This document shows, piece after piece, positions 7,408 through 15,767 of a DNA stretch of 64,000 nucleotides. The DNA is from Spongiactinospora sp. TRM90649 (GTDB lineage Bacteria > Actinomycetota > Actinomycetes > Streptosporangiales > Streptosporangiaceae): contig NZ_JARLTC010000030.1 in assembly GCF_029382225.1 (NCBI RefSeq), positions 1 to 64,000 on the forward strand, written 5' to 3'. The position numbers and the translations under genes were made by a program. Below the pieces are notes generated by a model, which ran no database searches, was not told the origin of the DNA, and saw only the letters and a list, made by a program, of their open reading frames with translations. Each line of letters starts with the position of its first letter. The first letter of the stretch is position 1.

Positions 7408-8238
7408 GTGACTGATGCCTCCTCCCCACGGTCGCGCACCCGGGCGACGGCCGATTCCGCCTCCTTCTCGGTGTCGCTGGAGCGCGGCCTGCGCATCCTG
7501 TCGGCCTTCGGCGGCGACCGTTCCGTGCTCGGGATCGCCGACCTGGCGCGGGCCGTCGGGCTGAACAAGAGCACCACCTACCGCTATGTCGCGACGCTCG
7601 CCAAGCTGGAGTACATCCGGCAGGACCCGGAGACCAAGAAGTACTTCCTGGGCCCCCGGGTGATCGACCTCGGGTTCGCGGCGATCGACTCCATGGAGCT
7701 GACCAAGGTCGCCGGTCCGCTGCTCCAGGCGCTGGCCGACGAGACCGGGTTCACCGTGAGCATGGGGCTGTGCGACGGGCCCGACGTGGTCTACGTGGAC
7801 CGCAGGCGCAGCGGTCGGCGCAGCCCCCTGGCCATGGACCTCAACCTGCACGTGGGCTCCAGGCTGCCGGCCTACTGCACGTCGATGGGCAAGGTGCTGC
7901 TGGCCTACAAGGACCCGGCGGCGCTGCGGCAGATCCTGGACCGCACCGAGATGGCCCGCCGGGGCCCGAAGACGATCACCAACCGGGAGCAGTTCCTCGC
8001 CGCGCTGGCCAAGGTGCGTCAGAGCGCGGTCGCGGTCAACGACGAGGAGCTCGCGCCGGGCCTGCGGTCGTTCGCGGCCCCGGTGCGCGACCGTTCCGGC
8101 GGGGTGGTCGCGGCGGTCAACGTGGCGGTGCACCTGACCATGTCGCCGACCAGCGTGGAGGCGCTGTCGGGCCGGGTCGAGCCGTCGCTCCGCCGCGCGG
8201 CGGCGGAGATCTCCCGGCGCCTGGGGTATCGCGGCTGA
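7408..8238 (+). CDS. IclR family transcriptional regulator
   Basis: A 276-residue regulator with an N-terminal winged helix (SVSLERGLRILSAF, LGIADLARAVGLNKSTTYRYVATL) and a C-terminal IclR effector domain (VGSRLPAYCTSMGKVLLAY, followed by AVNDEELAPGLRSFAAPVRD). IclR proteins often control aromatic or acid catabolism and bind the pathway substrate. I start it at GTG 7408 because the frame upstream runs through the perfect operator at 7365-7387 and lacks family homology. It separates an aldehyde dehydrogenase from the importer/amidase operon beginning at 8469, and probably governs both. Confidence 0.9.
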   Translation: MTDASSPRSRTRATADSASFSVSLERGLRILSAFGGDRSVLGIADLARAVGLNKSTTYRYVATLAKLEYIRQDPETKKYFLGPRVIDLGFAAIDSMELTKVAGPLLQALADETGFTVSMGLCDGPDVVYVDRRRSGRRSPLAMDLNLHVGSRLPAYCTSMGKVLLAYKDPAALRQILDRTEMARRGPKTITNREQFLAALAKVRQSAVAVNDEELAPGLRSFAAPVRDRSGGVVAAVNVAVHLTMSPTSVEALSGRVEPSLRRAAAEISRRLGYRG

Positions 8239-8468
8239 TCTCCGCCCACCACGAACGGACGTTCCGGAATCACAGCTCGCGTTCGAACCAACGGAACCGA
8301 GTGTTGCTCTGCTGTTCATCGGATCGTACGGTCGGCTCAACTTCCCCCACCTGAAGCCCCGTACGGTTCCCCCCGGCCACGAGGCCGCCGGGCGGGACGG
8401 ATCCCAGAGCGACGCGGCGTGTCCAGGACGACGACGTCTGCGCGCGCCGTATATACAAGGAGTTCAGC
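8239..8468 (+). promoter_or_regulatory. Promoter region of the importer/amidase operon
   Basis: This 230-bp non-coding gap holds GTTCGAAC at 8281-8288, matching the core of the IclR operator half-site (GTTCGA), flanked by GTTCCG (8271-8276) and CGGAAC (8291-8296) in inverted orientation. An AAGGAG ribosome-binding site lies just before the GTG at 8469. A role as second IclR site is inferred. Confidence 0.45.
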
Positions 8469-9764
8469 GTGAGCGACATCACCATCGGCGGCATGAACCG
8501 CCGTTCCTTCCTGGGGGCAGCCGCCGCCCTCGGCACCACCACTCTGGTGAGCGCCTGTGGCGGGCTGAAGGGGACGGGCGGCTCGTCGTCCGAGGTGCTC
8601 AAGATCGGTTACGTCAGCCCGCAGACCGGCCCGCTGGCCGGGTTCGCCACCGCCGACAACTTCGTGGTCAAGCAGATCCAGAACGCGGTGCGCAACGGCT
8701 TCACCGCGGGCGGCGTCAAGCGCCGGATCGAGATCGTCGTCAAGGACACCCAGTCGAACCCGAACCGGGCGACCGAGGTCACCCGCCAGCTCATCAACAG
8801 CGACAAGGTCGATCTCATCGTGGGGTCCTCAACCCCCGACACCACCAATCCGGTGGCCGACCAGTGCGAGGCCAACGGCATCCCGAACGTCACCACGATC
8901 GCCCCGTGGGAGGCGTGGTTCCACGGCCGCAACGGCAAGCCGGGTGAGGGCTTCAAGTACACGACCCTGTTCTTCTTCGGGATGCGGGAGTTCGCCGACT
9001 GCTTCTTCCCCATGTGGGAGCGCATGGACGTGTCCGGCAAGAACGTCGCGGCGCTGTGGCCCAACGACACCGACGCCAACGCCTTCCGCCAGGGCCTCGG
9101 CCCGATGATGAAGGAGGCCGGCTACACCGCGATCGACGGCGGCGCCTACCAGAACGGCGCGACCGACTTCACCGCGCAGATCGCGAAGTTCAAGCAGTCC
9201 GACGCCGAGCTGTTCACCTGCACGCCGATCCCGCCGGACTTCCAGACCTTCTGGAAGCAGGCCAAGCAGCAGGGCTTCAAGCCCAAGCTGGCCACCGTCG
9301 CCAAGGTCATGCTGTTCCCCTCGGAGGCCGAGGCGCTCGGGCGGCTCGCCGACAACATCGCCACCGACTTCTGGTGGAGCCCGGCGCACCCGTACAAGTC
9401 CATCCTGGACGGCAAGACCGCCAAGCAGCTCGCCGACGACTTCGCCGCCGAGAGCGGCAAGCAGTGGACCCAGGCGCTCGGCTCGGTCTACTCGCTCTTC
9501 GAGATCGCCATCCAGGCGTTCAAGGAGGCCGACGACCCCAAGGACCGCGACGAGGTGGCCGCCAAGCTGCGCGGCATGAAGATCAACTGCATGAGCGGGG
9601 ACCTCGACTTCACCGCGGGCCCGCAGCCGGGCATCGCGCTGCAGCATCCGGTCGGCGGCCAGTGGCGTAAGGGCGAGAAGTTCCCGTGGGACGTCGTGAT
9701 CGTGGACAACAGCGCCAACAAGGCGGTCCCCGTCGGCGGTGACCTGAAGCCCACGAACGCCTGA
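8469..9764 (+). CDS. ABC transporter substrate-binding lipoprotein (branched-chain amino acid/amide type)
   Basis: A 431-residue type I periplasmic-binding protein of the LivJ/AmiC/urea-binding group. The N-terminus carries a twin-arginine motif (NRRSFLG) and a lipobox ending at Cys30 (LVSAC), so a Tat-exported lipoprotein is predicted. The mature part begins LKIGYVSPQTGPLAGF, the standard first strand of this fold, and GSSTPDTTNPVADQCE marks a ligand-binding loop. AAGGAG lies 7 bp before the GTG start. It is the first gene of an operon with both ATPases and both permeases. Substrate unknown: an amide or aromatic acid is inferred from the downstream amidase and dehydrogenases. Confidence 0.92.
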   Translation: MSDITIGGMNRRSFLGAAAALGTTTLVSACGGLKGTGGSSSEVLKIGYVSPQTGPLAGFATADNFVVKQIQNAVRNGFTAGGVKRRIEIVVKDTQSNPNRATEVTRQLINSDKVDLIVGSSTPDTTNPVADQCEANGIPNVTTIAPWEAWFHGRNGKPGEGFKYTTLFFFGMREFADCFFPMWERMDVSGKNVAALWPNDTDANAFRQGLGPMMKEAGYTAIDGGAYQNGATDFTAQIAKFKQSDAELFTCTPIPPDFQTFWKQAKQQGFKPKLATVAKVMLFPSEAEALGRLADNIATDFWWSPAHPYKSILDGKTAKQLADDFAAESGKQWTQALGSVYSLFEIAIQAFKEADDPKDRDEVAAKLRGMKINCMSGDLDFTAGPQPGIALQHPVGGQWRKGEKFPWDVVIVDNSANKAVPVGGDLKPTNA

Positions 9765-10582
9765 TGACGACACCGCTGCTGCACCTGGACGGCATCTCCA
9801 AGAGCTTCGGCAAGGTGACCGTCGCCAGGAACCTGTCGCTTTCCGTGCGGCCGGGCGAGGCGCTCGGGATCGTGGGGCCGAACGGGGCCGGCAAGTCCAG
9901 CCTGTTCGCCATGGTCTCGGGTGATCTGCGCCCGGACGGCGGTTCCGTGTGGCTGGACGGCCGGGAGGTCACCGACGCCCGGCCGTACGCCAGGACCCGC
10001 GCCGGCATCGGCCGCACCTATCAGGTGCCACGGCCTTTCGAGCATCTGACCGTGTTCGAGAACGTGCTGGTCTGCGCCCACCAGGGCGCGGGCCTGAAAG
10101 GCCGTCAGGCCTGGACACAGGCCATGGACGTGCTGGAGCGCACCGGCCTGGCCGGCCTCGCCAACACCCCCGCCGGGCGGCTGACGCTGTTGCAGCGCAA
10201 GCGCCTGGAGGTGGCCCGCGCCGTGGGCACCGGCCCCCGGCTGCTGCTGCTGGACGAGGTCGCGGGCGGGCTCACCGAGCCGGAGGTGCTCGAACTGGTC
10301 TCGGTCGTGCGTCAGTTGCACGCCGAAGGTCTGAGCGTGGTGTGGATCGAGCACGTGGTGCACGCCCTGGTCAGGACCGTGAGCCGGATGATCTGCCTGG
10401 CGGGCGGCGACGTGGTCGCCGACGGCGCGCCCCGGCAGGTCCTGGCGGACCCGAAGGTGCGCGAGCTGTACCTGGGCTCCGGCCCGGAGACCGAACTGAC
10501 CGACGCGGCCGACGCGGCCGACGCAGCCGACAAAGCCGGGGGGCCCGGCGACACCGAGGCGACCGGGGAGGAACGGGCATGA
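9764..10582 (+). CDS. ABC transporter ATP-binding protein (LivG type)
   Basis: A 272-residue ATPase with Walker A GPNGAGKSS (about 39-47), Walker B LLLLDEVAGGL, and the switch His in WIEHVVHAL. The signature reads LTLLQRKRLEVARA instead of LSxGQ, as is common in LivG-type subunits. YARTRAGIGRTYQVPRPF is the LivG-specific insertion. The C-terminus ends in an Ala/Asp-rich repeat (DAADAADAAD) that looks like slippage expansion. Its ATG overlaps the binding-protein stop (TGATG) and its own stop overlaps the next ATG, so the genes are translationally coupled. Confidence 0.93.
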   Translation: MTTPLLHLDGISKSFGKVTVARNLSLSVRPGEALGIVGPNGAGKSSLFAMVSGDLRPDGGSVWLDGREVTDARPYARTRAGIGRTYQVPRPFEHLTVFENVLVCAHQGAGLKGRQAWTQAMDVLERTGLAGLANTPAGRLTLLQRKRLEVARAVGTGPRLLLLDEVAGGLTEPEVLELVSVVRQLHAEGLSVVWIEHVVHALVRTVSRMICLAGGDVVADGAPRQVLADPKVRELYLGSGPETELTDAADAADAADKAGGPGDTEATGEERA

Positions 10583-11364
10583 CGCTGCTGTCGATCCGCG
10601 ACCTGACCGTCCACCACGGGCAGTTGCGCGCGGTGGACGGCCTCAGCCTGGACATCGAGCAGGGCGAGGTGCTGGCCATCATCGGCGCGAACGGCGCGGG
10701 CAAGTCCACGCTGCTGCGCGCCCTGGCCGGGCTGAACCCGCCGACCTCCGGCTCCATCCACCTCGGCGGGCGGGACATCACCCGACTGCCCGCCCACCGG
10801 CGGGTGTCTGCCGGGATCGCCCTGGTCCCCGAGGGCCGCCGGCTGTTCCGCTCCCTGACGGTGGAGGAGAACCTGCTGACCGGCGCCTACCGCAAGCGTC
10901 CGGGGAACTGGACGCTCGCGGGCGTCTACGAGCTGTTCCCGTGGATGGCCGACCGGCGCGGGCAGAACGCCGCGCAGTTGTCGGGCGGGGAGCAGCAGGC
11001 GGTGGCCATCGGCCGGGCGCTGCTGTCCAACCCGGACCTGCTGCTGATCGACGAGCTGTCGCTGGGACTGGCCCCGGTGATCGTGCGCCGCATCTACGAG
11101 GTGCTGCCGGGCATCGTGGCGGCGGGCGCGACCGCGCTGATCGTCGAGCAGGACGTCTCGCAGGCCATGCGGATCGCCGACCGGGTGCACTGCCTGCTCG
11201 AAGGCCGCTCCGTCCTCGCGGGACGCCCGGGGACGCTGACCGCGGAGCAGGTCGAGCACGCCTACTTCGGCATCGGCGCTCCCGAAGGCCCCGAAGCGCC
11301 CGGCGTGACCGGCGCGACCGAAGGCCCCGGCGTGGCCGACGAACCACGAGAGGGACTGAACTGA
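10579..11364 (+). CDS. ABC transporter ATP-binding protein (LivF type)
   Basis: A 261-residue LivF-type ATPase. Walker A is GANGAGKST, the Q-loop region reads ALVPEGRRLFRSLTVEENL, the signature is LSGGEQQ, Walker B is LLLIDELSLGL, and the switch is VEQDV. The start is ATG 10579, overlapping the preceding stop as ATGA. The last 30 residues are a Gly/Pro/Glu-rich tail lacking in most relatives. It pairs with the LivG-type ATPase to drive the two permeases encoded next. Confidence 0.93.
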   Translation: MTLLSIRDLTVHHGQLRAVDGLSLDIEQGEVLAIIGANGAGKSTLLRALAGLNPPTSGSIHLGGRDITRLPAHRRVSAGIALVPEGRRLFRSLTVEENLLTGAYRKRPGNWTLAGVYELFPWMADRRGQNAAQLSGGEQQAVAIGRALLSNPDLLLIDELSLGLAPVIVRRIYEVLPGIVAAGATALIVEQDVSQAMRIADRVHCLLEGRSVLAGRPGTLTAEQVEHAYFGIGAPEGPEAPGVTGATEGPGVADEPREGLN

Positions 11365-11365
11365 C

Positions 11366-12232
11366 ATGGGGTGGTTGAACGCCCTCATTCAGGGGCTGCT
11401 GCTGGGCGGCCTCTACGCGCTGTTCGCGACCGGGCTGTCGCTGATGTTCGGCGTCATGCGGATCGTGAACCTGGCGCACGGCGACCTGGCGATCGTCGCG
11501 TCGTTCCTGGCGCTGGCCCTGGTCAGCGGAACGGGGCTGCCGCTGTGGGTCGTGATCGTGGTGACCGTGCCGCTGTTCGCGCTGCTGGGCTACCTGACCC
11601 AGCGGGTGCTGCTGCAGCGCAGCCTGTCGTCCGGGCCGCTGGCCACGCTGCTGGTCACGTTCGGCCTGTCCATCGTGATCCAGAACCTGCTGCTGGAGAT
11701 CTTCTCCGCCGACACCCGCACCCTGGACGGCGGCTCGTTCGCGACCGGCTCGTTCGAGGTGAGCGGCGCGATCTCGATCGGCTACCTGTCGCTGGCGACG
11801 TTCCTGCTGGCCTGTGCCGCGCTGGTGGGCATCCAGCTCTTCCTGTCGCGCACCGGCCTGGGGCGGATGCTGCGCGCCAGCTCCGACGACCGTGAGACGG
11901 CGAACCTGATGGGGGCCGACAGCCGTCACGTGTACGGCATCGCGACCGCGATCGCGTTCGGGAGCGTCGCGCTGGCGGGCCTGATGTTCTCCATCCGCTC
12001 GTCGTTCGACCCGGCCATCGGCCCCTCGCGGCTGATCTTCGCGTTCGAGGCGGTCGTCATCGGCGGGCTCGGCTCGCTGTGGGGGACGCTGCTCGGCGGC
12101 ATGGTGCTCGGGGTCACCCAGTCGCTCAGCGCGGAGGTCGATCCGGCGCTGACCTTGCTGGCCGGGCACCTGATCTTCCTCGCGGTGCTGGCCTTCCGGC
12201 CGCGGGGACTGCTCGCCGGGCGGACCGCATGA
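11366..12232 (+). CDS. ABC transporter permease (LivH type)
   Basis: A 288-residue integral membrane protein with about eight hydrophobic helices. It begins WLNALIQGLLLGGLYALFATGLSLMFG, the LivH N-terminal signature, followed by MRIVNLAHGD. FEAVVIGGLGSLWGTLLGG near the C-terminus is the coupling region conserved in this family. The ATG follows the preceding stop by one base. It forms the translocation pore with the LivM-type subunit. Confidence 0.93.
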   Translation: MGWLNALIQGLLLGGLYALFATGLSLMFGVMRIVNLAHGDLAIVASFLALALVSGTGLPLWVVIVVTVPLFALLGYLTQRVLLQRSLSSGPLATLLVTFGLSIVIQNLLLEIFSADTRTLDGGSFATGSFEVSGAISIGYLSLATFLLACAALVGIQLFLSRTGLGRMLRASSDDRETANLMGADSRHVYGIATAIAFGSVALAGLMFSIRSSFDPAIGPSRLIFAFEAVVIGGLGSLWGTLLGGMVLGVTQSLSAEVDPALTLLAGHLIFLAVLAFRPRGLLAGRTA

Positions 12233-13260
12233 CGATCTCCGAGATGGTGACCGCGCGCGCGGGCGAGGCCCTGCGGGTGAGCCGGGCGGCGCGGTCCTCG
12301 AAGCTGTCGGGCGTCAGCATGGGGGCGCTGGCCGCGATCCTCGCGGCGCTGCCGTTCCTGGTGTTCAGCTCGGTCACCGACACGCTGGTCAACCTGTTCG
12401 TGCTGATCGCGCTGGCGAGCATGTGGAACCTGCTGGCCGGGTTCGGCGGGCTGGTCTCGGTGGGCCAGCAGGCCTACATCGGGATCGGCGCGTACACCGT
12501 GATCGCGCTGGCCGATCTGGGCGTGCAGCCGTACCTGGCGGTGCCGCTGGCGGCGGTGACCTGCGCGGTGTTCGCGGTGCCGACCTCCTGGCTGGCCTTC
12601 CGGCTGCGCGGCGACTACTTCGCGGTCGGCACGTGGGTGATCGCGGAGGTGTACCGGCTGCTGGTGGTTCGGATCGACGCCGTCGGCGGCGGCAGCGGCA
12701 AGGGACTGACCGGGCTGTCCGGGATCGACCAGACCCTGCGCGGGGCGCTGACGTACTGGATCGCGCTGGCGCTGGCGCTGGCCACGATCGGCGGGTGCTA
12801 CCTGCTGCTGCGCGGCCGGCTCGGGCTGTCGCTGATGGCGGTGCGCGACGAGGAGACCGCCGCCGGTTCGGCCGGGATCGACGTGCAGCGCGCCAAGCGG
12901 CTGGTCTACCTGGTCTCGGCGGCCGGGTGCGGCGCGGCGGGCGGGGTGATCACCGTCAGCTCGCTCAGCGTCAACCCGGACGCGATCTTCTCCATCCAGT
13001 GGTCGGCGTACATGATCTTCATCGTGGTGATCGGCGGCATCGGCTTCATCGAGGGCCCGCTGCTCGGCGCGCTGATCTTCTTCGGGCTGCAGCAGCTCCT
13101 GTCCGACTACGGCTCCTGGTACCTCGTGGTCCTGGGCGCGATCGGCATGCTGGTGGCGCTCCGGCTGCCGGGCGGGCTGTGGGGCCTGGTCCGCTCCCGC
13201 ACCGGGCTGAGCCTGTTCCCCGTCGGATACCACGTGCGAAGAGGGGAGCCCGATGCCTGA
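12229..13260 (+). CDS. ABC transporter permease (LivM type)
   Basis: A 343-residue permease with about ten hydrophobic helices. ALASMWNLLAGFGGLVSVGQQAYIGIGAY is the LivM consensus, and AVRDEETAAGSAGIDV is the cytoplasmic coupling loop. ATG 12229 overlaps the LivH stop. Its 3' end overlaps the amidase start by 8 bp, tying import to hydrolysis in one transcript. Confidence 0.93.
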   Translation: MTISEMVTARAGEALRVSRAARSSKLSGVSMGALAAILAALPFLVFSSVTDTLVNLFVLIALASMWNLLAGFGGLVSVGQQAYIGIGAYTVIALADLGVQPYLAVPLAAVTCAVFAVPTSWLAFRLRGDYFAVGTWVIAEVYRLLVVRIDAVGGGSGKGLTGLSGIDQTLRGALTYWIALALALATIGGCYLLLRGRLGLSLMAVRDEETAAGSAGIDVQRAKRLVYLVSAAGCGAAGGVITVSSLSVNPDAIFSIQWSAYMIFIVVIGGIGFIEGPLLGALIFFGLQQLLSDYGSWYLVVLGAIGMLVALRLPGGLWGLVRSRTGLSLFPVGYHVRRGEPDA

Positions 13261-14626
13261 CCACGCCGAGACGGCCACGGCCGCGTCGGCCGCCATGGCG
13301 GACGGCGAGCTGTCGCCCGCCGAGCTGACCGAGCGGATGCTGGCCAGGATCGAGGCCACCGAGCCCGACCTGCACGCCTACGCCACCGTGACCGCCGACC
13401 AGGCCCGCGCCCAGGCCGCCGCGCTCACCAGAGAGCCGGCGCGTGGCATCCGGCGCGGCCCGCTGTACGGCGTCCCGATCGGGATCAAGGACCTGATCGA
13501 CACGGCGGGCGTGCCCACCGCCTACGGATCGCCCAGGTTCAGTGGCCACGTGCCGGACCGGGACGCGAGTGCGGTCCGGAGCCTGCGCCGGGCCGGGGCG
13601 GTGATCCTCGGCAAGCACACCACGCACGAGCTGGCCTGGGGCGGGCGCACCGACAGCGCGTTCTTCGGCCCCACGCACAACCCCTACCGCCGGGGCCGTG
13701 TGCCCGGCGGTTCCTCCGGCGGCTCGGCGGCCTCCGTCGCGGCCGGGAGCTGCCTGGGCGCGCTGGGTTCGGACACCGCGGGCAGCGTGCGGATCCCCGC
13801 CGCGCTGAGCGGCTGCGTCGGGTTCAAACCGGGAAGGGGCCGGATCCCGCTGGACGGCGTGCTGCCGCTGGCGCCGTCCCTGGACCACCTCGGCGTGCTG
13901 GCCCGCACGGTGGACGACGCCGCGCTGCTGATCGGCGCGCTCGCCCCGGCGGCGCTGGAACGCACCGACGGCCCGCCCGGCGAGCCGCTCCGGGTGGGCT
14001 GGCTCGGCGGCTGGTACGACGCCGTGCTCGACCCCGGGGTGTGCGCGGCCCTGGCGTCCGCCCGCGCGCTGCTGGAGGATCAAGGGGTGCGAGTGGAGGA
14101 CGTGATCGTCCCCGACGAGCCGCTGATGCCCGAGGCGGTGCTGGACCGGATCGTCCGCGAGGCGGGCACGTTCCACCGCGACGCGTTCGAGGCCGACCCC
14201 GCGCTGTTCGGCGCCGACATCGCCGAGCTGATGCGCATGCCGCCCGCGACCGCCGAGCGGATCGGGGAGCTGGAGGCCGCCGCCGGTCGCGTGACCGGCG
14301 CGCTGCGCGACGCCCTCCTTTCCTACGACGTGCTGATCGGGGCCACCGTGCCGATCCCGGCTCCGCGCATCGGCGCGATGACCGTCACGGTCGGCGACCG
14401 GGAGTGGCCGGTGGAGCTGCTGCTCACCCGGCTCACCTCGCCCTGCAACGCCGCCGGGCTGCCCGCGATCTCGCTGCCGGCCGGTCTGGCCGACGGCCTG
14501 CCCGTCGGGCTGCAGCTCATCGGCCCCGAGGGCCGCGACGACGTCGTGCTCGACGCGGCCCGCCTCGTCGAGGGCCTTCTCCCACCGCTGCCACGTCCCG
14601 TCCTCCCAGAAGGGAACCCCGCATGA
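13253..14626 (+). CDS. Amidase (amidase signature family)
   Basis: A 457-residue amidase-signature enzyme that hydrolyses a C-N amide bond with a Ser-cisSer-Lys triad. The Lys is in GIKDLID (Lys79), the cis-Ser in the Gly/Ser-rich PGGSSGGSAAS, and the nucleophile Ser in GSDTAGSVR, followed by the oxyanion-loop helix and GCVGFKP. There is no signal peptide, so it acts in the cytoplasm on imported substrate. Its start overlaps livM by 8 bp and its end overlaps the alcohol dehydrogenase ATG. It could be a specific aryl or aliphatic amidase; GatA is unlikely because no gatB or gatC neighbours it. Confidence 0.92.
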   Translation: MPDHAETATAASAAMADGELSPAELTERMLARIEATEPDLHAYATVTADQARAQAAALTREPARGIRRGPLYGVPIGIKDLIDTAGVPTAYGSPRFSGHVPDRDASAVRSLRRAGAVILGKHTTHELAWGGRTDSAFFGPTHNPYRRGRVPGGSSGGSAASVAAGSCLGALGSDTAGSVRIPAALSGCVGFKPGRGRIPLDGVLPLAPSLDHLGVLARTVDDAALLIGALAPAALERTDGPPGEPLRVGWLGGWYDAVLDPGVCAALASARALLEDQGVRVEDVIVPDEPLMPEAVLDRIVREAGTFHRDAFEADPALFGADIAELMRMPPATAERIGELEAAAGRVTGALRDALLSYDVLIGATVPIPAPRIGAMTVTVGDREWPVELLLTRLTSPCNAAGLPAISLPAGLADGLPVGLQLIGPEGRDDVVLDAARLVEGLLPPLPRPVLPEGNPA

Positions 14627-15738
14627 AGGTGACCGCGGCCGTCGTCGACGAGGTCGGCGGGCCGTTCCGGATGGAGCGGCTCGACCTCGACGAGCCGGGC
14701 CCCGGCGAGGCGCTGGTCAAGATCGTCGCCGCCGGTGTCTGCCACACCGACGAGATCACCCGGCACGGCGACCTGCCGATGCCATTCCCCGGCGTGCTCG
14801 GACACGAGGGCGCGGGCGAGGTGGTGGCGGTCGGCGAGGGCGTCACCGCCGTGCGGCCGGGCGACCACGTGGTGATCGGCTGGCCGTCCTGCGGCACGTG
14901 CCGCAACTGCCGCGACGGCGAGCCCCGCTACTGCGCGCGGCTCGGCGAGGCGCTGTGCGGCGGCGGGCGGCTGCTCGGCCCCCGCGCCGGGCGGACCGCG
15001 CTGCGCCGCGAGGACGGCTCGCCGGTGCACAGCCACTTCTTCGGCCAGTCCTCGTTCGCCGACCACGCGCTCACCTGGGCCGACGCCTTGGTGGTGGTGC
15101 CCAAGGACGCTCCGCTCGACCTGCTCGGCCCGCTGGCCTGCGGCATCTCCACCGGAGCGGGGACGGTGTTCAACACCGTCAAGCCCGGCCCCGGTGCGTC
15201 GCTGGTCGTCTACGGCGTCGGCGCGGTCGGCCTGGCCGCCGTGATGGCCGCGCGGCTGTCCCCCGCCACCACCGTCATCGCGGTGGACCGGCACCCGGCC
15301 CGGCTCGCGCTCGCCCGCGAGTTCGGCGCGACCCACACCGTCGACGCCGCCGAGACCGACCCGGTGGCCGAGGTGCACCGCGTCTGCGGCGGCCCTGCCG
15401 ACTACGCGCTGGAGTGCACCGGCGTCATCTCGGTCGTCCGGCAGGCGGCCGACAGCGTCGGCATGCTGGGCACCTGCGTGCTCGTCGGCGGCGCCCCGGC
15501 CGGGGCGGAGTTCGGCCTGGACCACCTGTCCACGCTCTGGGGTAAGAGGATCGTCGGGGCACTGGGCGGCGGCGGCCGGAGCGAGACTCTGATCGGCACC
15601 CTGGTGGAACTGCACCGGCAGGGCAGGTTCCCCTTCGACCGCCTGGTGCGCTTCTACGAGCAGGCCGAGATCGAGAAGGCTTTGGAGGCGAGCCGGCGGG
15701 GTGAAGTGATCAAGCCGGTCCTCCGGATGAACCACTGA
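14623..15738 (+). CDS. Zinc-dependent alcohol dehydrogenase (aryl-alcohol dehydrogenase-like)
   Basis: A 371-residue medium-chain dehydrogenase. Catalytic zinc ligands are in GVCHTDE and GHEGAGE, and structural-zinc cysteines in CGTCRNCRDGEPRYC. The NAD-binding fold is VYGVGAVGLAAVMAA, with VIAVDRHPAR marking NAD preference. The class resembles XylB/benzyl-alcohol dehydrogenases, which feed the aldehyde to a dedicated dehydrogenase such as the one encoded next. ATGA overlap with the amidase. The actual alcohol is not deducible. Confidence 0.9.
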   Translation: MKVTAAVVDEVGGPFRMERLDLDEPGPGEALVKIVAAGVCHTDEITRHGDLPMPFPGVLGHEGAGEVVAVGEGVTAVRPGDHVVIGWPSCGTCRNCRDGEPRYCARLGEALCGGGRLLGPRAGRTALRREDGSPVHSHFFGQSSFADHALTWADALVVVPKDAPLDLLGPLACGISTGAGTVFNTVKPGPGASLVVYGVGAVGLAAVMAARLSPATTVIAVDRHPARLALAREFGATHTVDAAETDPVAEVHRVCGGPADYALECTGVISVVRQAADSVGMLGTCVLVGGAPAGAEFGLDHLSTLWGKRIVGALGGGGRSETLIGTLVELHRQGRFPFDRLVRFYEQAEIEKALEASRRGEVIKPVLRMNH

Positions 15739-15767
15739 CCGAAGACCAAGGAAGTAGAGGAATCGCC